A stretch of DNA of 64,000 nucleotides from Caulobacter sp. Root655. Lineage in GTDB: Bacteria > Pseudomonadota > Alphaproteobacteria > Caulobacterales > Caulobacteraceae. Both the position numbers and the translations under genes were made by a program. Each line of letters opens with the position of its first letter. Within the stretch, counting starts at the first letter, position 1. The notes beneath the pieces are model-generated. The model had not been told where the DNA came from. It ran no database searches and worked only from the letters and a program-made list of their open reading frames with translations. Shown here in pieces: positions 27,174-34,691 of this stretch. Location: the NCBI RefSeq assembly GCF_001427665.1, contig NZ_LMHC01000005.1:29571-93570 (forward strand), written 5' to 3'.

Positions 27174-28043
27174 ATGTTCCAGATCATCGGCATCGTCCTG
27201 CTGTTTGGCCTTGTGTTCGGCAGCTTCGTCATCTCCGGCGGCAAAATGGACGTGATCACTCACGCCGCCCCGCACGAGCTGATGTGCATCCTGGGGGCGG
27301 GCATCGCCTCGTTCCTGATCTCGAACTCGATGACGGTGATCAAGGCCACCGGCGCCGGCATGGGCAAGATCTTCGCCGGTCCCAAGTGGAAGACCAGCGA
27401 CTACCGCGACCTGCTCAGCCTGCTGTTCCTGCTGACCAAGACCATGAAGTCCAAGGGCGTCATCGCCCTGGAAAGCCACATCGAGCGGCCGGGCGAGAGC
27501 ACGATCTTCCAGCGCTACCCCAGGATCACCAAGGACCATTTCGCCGTCGACTTCATCTGCGACACCCTGCGGATGATGACCATGAACCTGGAGGATCCCC
27601 ACCAGGTCGAGGACGCGATGGAGAAGCAGCTCGAAAAGCACCACCACGAGGGCCTGGCCCCGGCCCACGCCCTGCAAAGCCTGGCCGACGCCCTACCGGC
27701 CCTTGGCATCGTCGCCGCCGTGCTGGGGGTCATCAAGACCATGGGCTCGATCACCGAGCCACCGGCCGTGCTGGGCGCGATGATCGGCGGCGCGCTGGTC
27801 GGCACCTTCCTTGGCGTGTTCCTGGCCTATGGCATCGTCGGCCCGTTCGCCACGCGCCTGACGGCCGTCGTCGACGAGGAGGGCTCGTTCTACAAGATCA
27901 TCCAGTCGGTCCTGGTCGCCCACCTGCACGGCAACGCCGCCCAGATCAGCGTCGAGATCGGCCGCGGCAACGTCCCGACCCCGGCCCAACCCAGCTTCCT
28001 GGAGCTGGAAGAGGCCCTGCAGCAGATCCCCGCCGAGACCTGA
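27174..28043 (+). CDS. motA: Flagellar motor stator protein MotA
   Basis: 289 residues, the proton-channel subunit of the flagellar stator. Four membrane helices are visible (residues 1-20, 33-52, 170-195, 200-225). The cytoplasmic loop between helices 2 and 3 carries charged residues that contact FliG, including the RPGEST and PHQVEDAMEKQLEKHHHE stretches. The conserved prolines of the channel are in ALPALGIVAAVLGVIKTMG. MotB is not adjacent, as in C. crescentus, where motA and motB are separate loci. Start by ATG at 27174, fitting MFQIIGIVLLFG. Confidence 0.95.
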   Translation: MFQIIGIVLLFGLVFGSFVISGGKMDVITHAAPHELMCILGAGIASFLISNSMTVIKATGAGMGKIFAGPKWKTSDYRDLLSLLFLLTKTMKSKGVIALESHIERPGESTIFQRYPRITKDHFAVDFICDTLRMMTMNLEDPHQVEDAMEKQLEKHHHEGLAPAHALQSLADALPALGIVAAVLGVIKTMGSITEPPAVLGAMIGGALVGTFLGVFLAYGIVGPFATRLTAVVDEEGSFYKIIQSVLVAHLHGNAAQISVEIGRGNVPTPAQPSFLELEEALQQIPAET

Positions 28044-28186
28044 TACCAAGGTCCTATTAGGCGATCACGGAATGATCACGGATCCGTGAACAAATGTCTT
28101 GCCCACGTCTTCGAACTGATGTTCTGTGAGCTGGTGACGCGCCGCCAAGGTCGCGTCAGCGAACATAACAGACGTAAGGGAAGCCC

Positions 28187-28498
28187 ATGTCCACCAAGGT
28201 TCTCCGCTCCATCCTGATCGCCGGCATGGCCGTCTCGGCCCTGTCGCTCGCCGCCTGCGGCAAGAAGGCCGAAACGGCCGCCGACGCCTCGGCCCAGAAG
28301 GCCCAGGAAGCCGCCGCCTCGGCCAGCACCGCCACCGACGCCGCCGCGACCGCCGCCGGCGCCGCCGCCGACGCCAACAAGGCCGCCGCTGACGCCGCCG
28401 CCGCTCCGGCCGCCGGCGCCGCCGACGCCACCACCGCCGCCGAAGCCCCGGCCACGCCCCCCCCGGCTGAAAAGAAGGAAGCCGCTCCGGCCCACTAA
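28187..28498 (+). CDS. Small Ala-rich lipoprotein
   Basis: 103 residues. Signal peptide with a lipobox (VSALSLAAC, followed by GKKAE) and then almost only Ala, Ala-Asp, Ala-Glu and Ala-Thr repeats, ending PPAEKKEAAPAH. The composition predicts an extended or helical, disordered tether anchored to a membrane; nothing indicates an enzyme. AAGGGAAGCCC lies before the ATG. A strong terminator follows at 28550. It lies between motA and mnmC but has its own gap of about 140 bp upstream, and probably its own promoter. Confidence 0.8.
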   Translation: MSTKVLRSILIAGMAVSALSLAACGKKAETAADASAQKAQEAAASASTATDAAATAAGAAADANKAAADAAAAPAAGAADATTAAEAPATPPPAEKKEAAPAH

Positions 28499-28549
28499 GG
28501 CCTGAACGGCTCCGCGACGCCTCATCGAGGTTTTCGCGTCCAGAACGTC

Positions 28550-28580
28550 GAAGGGCCGTCCGCGAGGGCGGCCCTTCTTC
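28550..28580 (+). terminator. Intrinsic terminator after the lipoprotein gene
   Basis: GAAGGGCCGTC and GGCGGCCCTTC form a hairpin around a GCGAG loop, followed by TTCT. It lies immediately before the mnmC start and should separate the two genes. Confidence 0.75.
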
Positions 28581-28592
28581 TATAAGACCGCC

Positions 28593-30389
28593 ATGAGCGA
28601 CCCCACCCCTCCCCTCGGCTCCCCCCTGGTCTGGCGCGACGACGGCATGCCCCAGTCGGCGCTGTACGGCGACGTCTACTTCTCCAGCGCCGACGGCCTG
28701 GCCGAGACGCGGGCGGTGTTCCTGGCCGGCTGCGACCTGCCCGCCGCCTGGGCCGGGCGCGACCACTTCACGGTCGGCGAGCTGGGCTTCGGCACGGGCC
28801 TGAACATCGCCGCCCTGCTGGACCTGTGGCGGCGCGAGCGTCCCGAAGGCGGCCGACTGCATGTCTTCTCGATCGAGGGCCACCCGATCACCCGCGACGA
28901 GGCGGCCCGGGCCCTGGCGGTCTGGCCCGAACTGGGCGAGGCGGCCGGCGTCCTGCTCGACCACTGGCCGGGCCGGGCGCGCGGCTTCCACCGCATCGAC
29001 CTGCCGGGCTTCGACGCGACCCTCGACCTGGCGGTGATGGACGTCGAGCCGGCCCTGGCCGCCTGGGAGGGCGCGGCCGACGCCTGGTTCCTCGACGGCT
29101 TCTCCCCGGCCCTCAACCCGGCCATGTGGCGCGAGGAGATCCTGGCCGCCGTCGCCGCGCGCTCGGCCCCTGGGGCCCGGGCCGCCACCTTCACCGTCGC
29201 CGGCGCGGTGCGACGCGGCCTGGCCGCCGCCGGCTTCCAGGTCGACAGGCGCCCGGGCTTCGGCCGCAAGAAGCAGCGCCTGGAGGCCCGCATGCCAAAT
29301 AGGCCTGACACCGAGCCGGCCGCCGCGCCGCGCCCGCGCCGTCTGGCGGTGGTCGGCGGCGGGATCGCCGGCGCCGCCATGGCCCGCGCGGCCCGCGCCC
29401 AGGGCCTGGAGGTCACGGTGTTCGACGACGGCCTGGCGCCGGCCTCGGGCAATCCCGCCGCCCTGGTCACCCCAGCCCTGGACGCCGGCGGCGGCCCGCG
29501 CGCCGCCCTGCCCGCCCAGGCCTTCGCCCGCGCCGTGACGTTGTACGCGGCCCTGCCCGAGGCGGTGATCGCCCGTGGGGTGTTGAAACTGGCCACGACC
29601 CCGCGCGATCGGCCACGCCACGCCGCCGTGGCCGGGCAGGACCTGTTCGAGCCCGGCTCCATGCGCCTGCTGGACGCCGAGACGGCGACGCCGCGGCTGG
29701 GCGAACCCGCGCCGGACGCCCTGCTCATGGCCGACGCCCTGGTCGTCGAGCCGTCCCGGGTGCTCGAAGCCTGGCGGGGCGAAGCCGTCGCCGTCCAGGT
29801 CGCCCGCATCGCCCACGACGGTGCGGTCTGGCGGCTGTTCGACGCGCAGGACGGCTGCCTGGCGCAGGTCGACGCCATGGTGCTGGCCGGCGGAGCCGGT
29901 CAGGCCCGGCTGTGGCCGCGAGCGCCCTTGCGGCCGGTGCGGGGTCAGACCAGTTGGACCGACCACCCCTGCCCCGCCCCCGCAGCCTTCGGCGGCTACG
30001 TCGCGCCCACCCGCGACGGCCTGCTGTTTGGCGCCACTCACGACCGCGACGCCGTCGAGACCGATGTCCGACCGGCCGACCACGCCCGCAATCTCGAGGC
30101 CCTGGCCAAGGGGCTGCCGGCGCTGGCCGCCAGGCTGGCGGACGCCCCACTGGAGGGCCGCGCGGCCCTGCGCGCCGCCACCGCCGACCACCTGCCGCTG
30201 GCCGGCGCCGTGCCCGACGCCCCGCCCGGCCTGTTCGTGCTGGGCGGCCTGGGCGGACGGGGCTTTTGCCTGGCGCCGCTGCTGGCCGAGCATCTGGCCG
30301 CGCGGATTCTGGACCTGCCCTCGCCCCTACCCCGCGACCTGTCGGCCCTGGTCGAACCGGCGCGGTTTTCGTCGCGCGATCAACCCTGA
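28593..30389 (+). CDS. mnmC: Bifunctional tRNA-modification enzyme MnmC (MnmD methyltransferase + FAD oxidoreductase)
   Basis: 598 residues, two domains. Residues 1-235 are the SAM-dependent methyltransferase (VGELGFGTGLNIAAL, and FLDGFSPALNPAMW with its DGFsP active-site loop). Residues 248-590 are the FAD-dependent oxidoreductase (VVGGGIAGAAMARAA dinucleotide motif, and a C-terminal GGLGGRGFCLAPLLAEHLA flavin motif). Together they convert cmnm5s2U34 to nm5s2U and then mnm5s2U in tRNAs for Lys, Glu and Gln, working with MnmE/MnmG. The length is slightly under the E. coli enzyme (about 670). Confidence 0.95.
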   Translation: MSDPTPPLGSPLVWRDDGMPQSALYGDVYFSSADGLAETRAVFLAGCDLPAAWAGRDHFTVGELGFGTGLNIAALLDLWRRERPEGGRLHVFSIEGHPITRDEAARALAVWPELGEAAGVLLDHWPGRARGFHRIDLPGFDATLDLAVMDVEPALAAWEGAADAWFLDGFSPALNPAMWREEILAAVAARSAPGARAATFTVAGAVRRGLAAAGFQVDRRPGFGRKKQRLEARMPNRPDTEPAAAPRPRRLAVVGGGIAGAAMARAARAQGLEVTVFDDGLAPASGNPAALVTPALDAGGGPRAALPAQAFARAVTLYAALPEAVIARGVLKLATTPRDRPRHAAVAGQDLFEPGSMRLLDAETATPRLGEPAPDALLMADALVVEPSRVLEAWRGEAVAVQVARIAHDGAVWRLFDAQDGCLAQVDAMVLAGGAGQARLWPRAPLRPVRGQTSWTDHPCPAPAAFGGYVAPTRDGLLFGATHDRDAVETDVRPADHARNLEALAKGLPALAARLADAPLEGRAALRAATADHLPLAGAVPDAPPGLFVLGGLGGRGFCLAPLLAEHLAARILDLPSPLPRDLSALVEPARFSSRDQP

Positions 30390-30525
30390 GCGCTATGGTT
30401 TCCGGGATCGGGGACATTGGGAGAATGCGATGAACCGCATCCGCACCGTCGTCTGCGCGACAACCGCGTCTGCTGCCCAACCCGTCGCGTCCCTGATCCG
30501 CCCGCGGCCAGGGTCACGCGCATAG

Positions 30526-30555
30526 AAAAAGGGCCCGGCGTCGCCGCCGGGCCCT
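30526..30555 (-). terminator. Intrinsic terminator after the OmpA-family gene
   Basis: On the minus strand GGGCCCGGCG and CGCCGGGCCC pair around a four-base loop, and TTTTTC follows. It lies 25 bp beyond the OmpA-type gene stop codon. Confidence 0.85.
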
Positions 30556-30578
30556 CAACCTTGTTCGCGATCTAGATC

Positions 30579-31805
30579 TTAGAAGTTGATCGAGATCGTG
30601 GAACGGCGGTTCAGCGGTTCCTTCACGCCATCGCCCGTGGCGACGGCCGGTTCGCTTTCGCCCTTCCAGTCCACGGCCAGGGTGGTGGCCGCGACGCCGG
30701 CTCCGACCAGACCGTCGGCGACGGCCTTGGCGCGACGCTCCGACAGACGGGCGTTGTACTTCGGCGAACCCGAGGTGTCGGTGTGGCCGACAACCACGAT
30801 CTTCGTGGCGTTGCCGCCCTTGGCGTAGTTCGCGGCTTCCGAAACCACCGACTGGGCTTCCGGCGTCAGCACGTACTGATCGAACGGGAAGTAGACCACG
30901 AACTCACGCGCCTCGTAGGCGGCAACCGGAGGCGGCGGCGGCGGGGGCGGCGGTTCCGGCGGGGGCGGCGGCGGCGGCGGCGGGGGCGGCGGGGGCGGCG
31001 GGGGCGGCGGCGAGCCGAAGGTGTAGCGGACGCCGAGCGTCAGCGAGGTGTCCTTGTACTTGCCTTCGAAGGTGCCGACGTCGGTCACGGCGCCGAAGTG
31101 GCCGGGGCCGCCGGTGTTGGCGGTGACCGAACCCCATTGCAGGTCGTCGGTCTGCAGATAGCGGCCGGTCAGGTCCAGCGACCAGTTCGGGGCGAAGTCC
31201 CAGGCGATGCCGAGCAGGCCCTGCCAGGCCAGGGCCTGGTCGACGTCGTCGAAGCTGGTGTTCTGGAACTGGGCGGCGCCGGTGGGAACGCCGCTCAACT
31301 GGCCATAGACCTTGTTGTGGACCCACGCCGTACCGACGCCGGCGCCGATGAACGGACGCCATTGGGAGTCGGGCAGGAAGTCATAGATGACGTTGGCCAT
31401 CAGGGTGGTGGCCTTCAGCTCGCCGTCCGGCTCGCCGCACTTGGGGGCGGCGACGGTGCGCTCGACGCCGGCGGTGCAGAGACCCTGCGGCTGCGGACGG
31501 CCGGCCGAACCGCGAACGCCGCTGATGTCGCCGCTGCGATAGCCGTACTCGCCTTCGACCCGCCAGTTGGGGGTGAAGCGATAGCCGATACGGCCGAAGG
31601 CGGCCCAATCGTCATCGGCCGAGAACGTCCATTTGTAAGGTTGGCCGTCCGTGGCGTTGACAGACGAGGTGCCCTTGACGCCGTCGGTCGTATGGTACCC
31701 GACGTCGCCGGCGACGTACCATCCGCTCAACGCGCTTTGGGCGGAGGCGCCCGACGCGGCGCAAAGCGCCAACGTCGCAACACCAGCCAGCAACCGGATT
31801 TTCAT
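30579..31805 (-). CDS. ompA2: OmpA-family outer-membrane protein with polyproline linker (OmpA2-like)
   Basis: 408 residues. Signal peptide MKIRLLAGVATLALCAASG, cleaved at ASA|Q. Residues 23-262 form an eight-stranded barrel with alternating aromatic strands ending in SLTLGVRYTFG. A linker made of 18 prolines, one glutamate and nine prolines leads to the OmpA peptidoglycan-binding domain (about 300-408), with VVGHTDTSGSPKYNARLSERRAKAVADGL, the diaminopimelate-binding segment. It anchors the outer membrane to peptidoglycan. From memory, C. crescentus OmpA2 (CC_0747) lies close to motA and cpdR, as here, and this supports the name. Terminator downstream. Confidence 0.82.
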   Translation of the reverse strand: MKIRLLAGVATLALCAASGASAQSALSGWYVAGDVGYHTTDGVKGTSSVNATDGQPYKWTFSADDDWAAFGRIGYRFTPNWRVEGEYGYRSGDISGVRGSAGRPQPQGLCTAGVERTVAAPKCGEPDGELKATTLMANVIYDFLPDSQWRPFIGAGVGTAWVHNKVYGQLSGVPTGAAQFQNTSFDDVDQALAWQGLLGIAWDFAPNWSLDLTGRYLQTDDLQWGSVTANTGGPGHFGAVTDVGTFEGKYKDTSLTLGVRYTFGSPPPPPPPPPPPPPPPPPPEPPPPPPPPPVAAYEAREFVVYFPFDQYVLTPEAQSVVSEAANYAKGGNATKIVVVGHTDTSGSPKYNARLSERRAKAVADGLVGAGVAATTLAVDWKGESEPAVATGDGVKEPLNRRSTISINF

Positions 31806-31981
31806 GATGTGAACCCTCTACGTGAATGTCTTGAGGTCGGGTGTAGGAGCGACCTCACGACGACAACGCGCTAAAAGTGAATTCGGGTGTGGCCGATCAG
31901 CCACAGGCATCGCTATTTACGTCGAGATCGTGACTTGAGCGATGGAACTCGCCTCCAGATCGCCTTCCCAAGGCCCCGCTT

Positions 31982-32647
31982 TCAGTCCCCATAACGCTCC
32001 TCGCGCCAGGGATCGCCGCGATTGTGGTAGCCACGCACCTCCCAGAAGCCGGGCTGGTCCTGGGCGCGAAACTCGATCGCCTTCAGCCACTTGGCGCTCT
32101 TCCAGAAGTAAAGGTGCGGCACGACCAGGCGCACCGGCCCGCCGTGCTCGGCCGTCAGGGGGCGGCCCTCCCAGCCGTGGGCGACCAGGGCGTCCGGATG
32201 GGCGAAGTCGTCCAGCGCGAGGTTGGTCGTGTAGCCGTCCGAGGCGTGCAGCACCACGAACCGCGCCTCGTCGCGTGGCCGCACCGCCGCCAGCAGGTCG
32301 CCGGTGGCCACGCCCCGCCAAGGGTTGTCGTAGCGCGACCATGTGGTGACGCAGTGAATGTCGGAAACCGGCTCGCTCTGCGGCTGGGCCAGCAGGGCCT
32401 GGAAGTCCCAGACCGCCGGCCGCTCGACCAGGCCCTCGATCCGCAGCTTCCAGTCCTCGCGCGGGATGTCGGGCTTGAGACCCAGGTCGAGCACCGGCCA
32501 GTTTCGCGTCTCCTTCTGGCCGGGCGGCAGGCGTTGGGCGCCGGGCCTGGCGGTCCGGCCGGTCAGGAACTTGCCCTCGTGCGCCCACGCCTCCTTGTTG
32601 CGGGTGAGCTTGGTGGGCTTTTCGGGGGGATGGTCCTCGTCGCTCAT
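31982..32647 (-). CDS. Sulfite-oxidase-like molybdopterin oxidoreductase
   Basis: 221 residues. The molybdopterin-binding fold of the sulfite oxidase/YedY family is recognisable: DWKLRIEGLVERP, then DIHCVTTWSRYDNPWRGV with the molybdenum-ligating cysteine, then GYTTNLALDD, HGGPVRLVVPHLYFWKSAKW and a C-terminal WEVRGYHNRGDPW. There is no Tat signal, so it is a cytoplasmic member rather than the exported YedY/MsrP form, and no heme partner (MsrQ-like) is adjacent. GGAG precedes ATG 32647; the 557-residue open frame running to 33655 is an artefact through the next gene. Physiological substrate unknown. Confidence 0.88.
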   Translation of the reverse strand: MSDEDHPPEKPTKLTRNKEAWAHEGKFLTGRTARPGAQRLPPGQKETRNWPVLDLGLKPDIPREDWKLRIEGLVERPAVWDFQALLAQPQSEPVSDIHCVTTWSRYDNPWRGVATGDLLAAVRPRDEARFVVLHASDGYTTNLALDDFAHPDALVAHGWEGRPLTAEHGGPVRLVVPHLYFWKSAKWLKAIEFRAQDQPGFWEVRGYHNRGDPWREERYGD

Positions 32648-32739
32648 GGCGGGCTCCGGAAGGCGGCCTGGCCAGGGTGACGCAAGATCGCGCCGCCGCC
32701 TTGCACGATTTCGCCCCGCCGAGGCGGCAAGGCAAGGAA

Positions 32740-33645
32740 CTAGGCGCGGAGCTTCAACACCGCGCGCGCGACGTCGATGAAGGCGCGAAGCTTGGGCGCC
32801 TGGGCTGCTCGGCGAGGGAAATACAGGAACAGGCCCGGCTCCTCGATCGCCGTGTCGGCCAGCACCCAGCGCAGCCGCTTCTCGCGGATGTCCTCGCGCA
32901 CCAGCGGCTCGAACACATAGGCCAGCCCCACCCCGGCCAGGGCCAGGTCGCGGGCGTAGAGCGGGTCGGTGACCCGGGCGCTGCCGCGCACCTTCACCGC
33001 CGTGTCGACGCCGTTCTCCTGGACCTCCCAGGCATAGTCGCCGCCAGTCGAGATCAGCCGGAAGCCGATGCAGTTGTGGTCGGCCAGGTCGGCGATCGTC
33101 CCTGGCTCGCCCCGCGCCTGGATATAGCCGGGCGCGGCGACCATGATCGCCTTGAACGGCGGGGTCAGCCGCACGGCCGTCATGTCCTGGGCGATCATCT
33201 CGCCCAGCCGCACGCCGGCGTCGAAGCCGCCGGCCACGATGTCGACCAGGCCGTCGTCGGACGTCACCTCGATGACCAGGTCCGGATGGCGCCAGGCCAT
33301 CTCGGCGATGACCGCCGTCAGCGCCATGCGCTGGGCGATGCGCGGCGCGTTCAGGCGCAGCACGCCGGTGATCCGCCCCTTGGCCGCGCGCAGCCGCTCG
33401 ACCGCCTCGCCGATCTCGGTCAGGGCGGGACCCACCGTGGCGACGAACCCTGCCCCGGCCTCGGTCAGGGCGACACTGCGGGTGGTGCGGGCGAAGAGCG
33501 GCAGGCCCAGGCGCTCTTCCACCGTCTTGACCGCGTGGCTGACGGCCGAAGGGCTCATGCCCAGTTCGGCGGCCGCCGCCCCAAAGCCGCCGCGGCGGGC
33601 GACGGCCAGAACCACTGGGAAATGGGCGATCAGCTCTCGGTCCAT
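32740..33645 (-). CDS. LysR-family transcriptional regulator
   Basis: 301 residues. N-terminal HTH: VLAVARRGGFGAAAAELG and MSPSAVSHAVKTVEERLG, followed by the LysR effector domain (ITGVLRLNAPRIAQRMALT and onward, GVGLAYVFEPLVRED near the C-terminus). This spacing is typical of the LysR group that regulates divergent dehydrogenases. It is divergent from the SDR gene at 33758 with a 112 bp shared promoter region and is the likely regulator of that gene. The sulfite-oxidase-like gene follows downstream on the same strand. Confidence 0.92.
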   Translation of the reverse strand: MDRELIAHFPVVLAVARRGGFGAAAAELGMSPSAVSHAVKTVEERLGLPLFARTTRSVALTEAGAGFVATVGPALTEIGEAVERLRAAKGRITGVLRLNAPRIAQRMALTAVIAEMAWRHPDLVIEVTSDDGLVDIVAGGFDAGVRLGEMIAQDMTAVRLTPPFKAIMVAAPGYIQARGEPGTIADLADHNCIGFRLISTGGDYAWEVQENGVDTAVKVRGSARVTDPLYARDLALAGVGLAYVFEPLVREDIREKRLRWVLADTAIEEPGLFLYFPRRAAQAPKLRAFIDVARAVLKLRA

Positions 33646-33757
33646 TCATGCACAATATCGAATGACCAATGCGATTTGAACCGCCTTATCGCCGGATCGA
33701 TCGACTGCGATCTTCGCCTGGCGTTCAAACGGAACGCCTCGCCGACAGGAGCCCGCC

Positions 33758-34606
33758 ATGACCGACATCCCCCTCCCCAAGACCTGGTTCATCACCGGCG
33801 CCGCATCGGGCTTTGGCCGCGCCTTCGCCGAACACGCCCTGTCGCTGGGCGACAACGTGGTGGCCACGGCTCGCGCGCCCGCCAGGCTGCGGGCGCTGGT
33901 CGCCCTGGCGCCGGAGCGAGTGCTGGCCGCCAAGCTCGACGTCGACCAGCCCGGCGACGCCCAGGCCGCCGTCGCCGCGGCGGTCGCTCGGTTCGGCCGG
34001 ATCGACATCCTGATCAACAACGCCGGCTACGGCGTGGTCGGGGCGCTGGAGGAGACCCCGGACGCAGAGCTGCGGGCGATCATGGACACCAACTTCTTCG
34101 GAGCCATGGCCGTGATCCGGGCCGCCCTGCCCGTGCTGCGGGCCCAGCGCGCGGGCGCGATCGTCAACGTCTCCAGCCTGGGCGGCCAGATGTCGTTCGC
34201 CGGCTTCTCGGCCTATTCGGCCAGCAAGTTCGCCCTGGAAGGCGCCTCCGAGGCCCTGGCCCAGGAGGTCGCGCCGTTCGGGATCAAGGTGCTGATCGTC
34301 GAGCCCGGCCAGTTCCGCACCGACCTGGCCGGGGCCGGCATGCGCCACATGCCGATCCTGGACGCCTATCAGGACACCGTCGGCCCCACCCGCGCCTTCG
34401 CCCACGACATGCACGGAACCCAGGCCGGCGATCCGCGCAAGGCGGCGGCCGCCATCGTCCAGGCGCTGGAGGCGGACAAGACGCCGCTTCGGCTGCAGCT
34501 GGGGGCCGACGCGGTCGAGGCAGTGCGCGGTCACGCCCAGACGCTGCTGGCCGATCTGGCGGCATGGGAGGACGTGGGGGCGGCGACCGCGCACGACCCG
34601 GCGTGA
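33758..34606 (+). CDS. Short-chain dehydrogenase/reductase
   Basis: 282 residues, classical SDR with an intact TGAASGFGRAFAE cofactor motif, NNAGYGVVGAL, serine in NVSSLGGQMSF, and the catalytic Y/K pair in YSASKFALEGASEAL. The extended C-terminal part (about 190-280) is longer than in the core family and matches the KR-like or oxidoreductase group often divergent from LysR genes. A GACAGGAGC ribosome-binding site precedes ATG 33758. The substrate cannot be assigned. Confidence 0.92.
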   Translation: MTDIPLPKTWFITGAASGFGRAFAEHALSLGDNVVATARAPARLRALVALAPERVLAAKLDVDQPGDAQAAVAAAVARFGRIDILINNAGYGVVGALEETPDAELRAIMDTNFFGAMAVIRAALPVLRAQRAGAIVNVSSLGGQMSFAGFSAYSASKFALEGASEALAQEVAPFGIKVLIVEPGQFRTDLAGAGMRHMPILDAYQDTVGPTRAFAHDMHGTQAGDPRKAAAAIVQALEADKTPLRLQLGADAVEAVRGHAQTLLADLAAWEDVGAATAHDPA

Positions 34607-34691
34607 TCACCGCCGGGAGCCATGGACACGCCACCGGCGCGGCCATACGGTCGGCGAAATCCAGATTCCCGACCTATCGAGAGAGACGAAC

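Noticed and set aside
30926..31013. Short tandem GGCGGG units that could suggest a CRISPR or satellite array
   Set aside because: They encode the polyproline linker in frame; no spacers exist. No CRISPR array is present in the window.
31982..33655. 557-residue minus-strand frame
   Set aside because: Its first 330 residues are an out-of-frame reading of the LysR gene; only the last 221 residues form the sulfite-oxidase-like protein.
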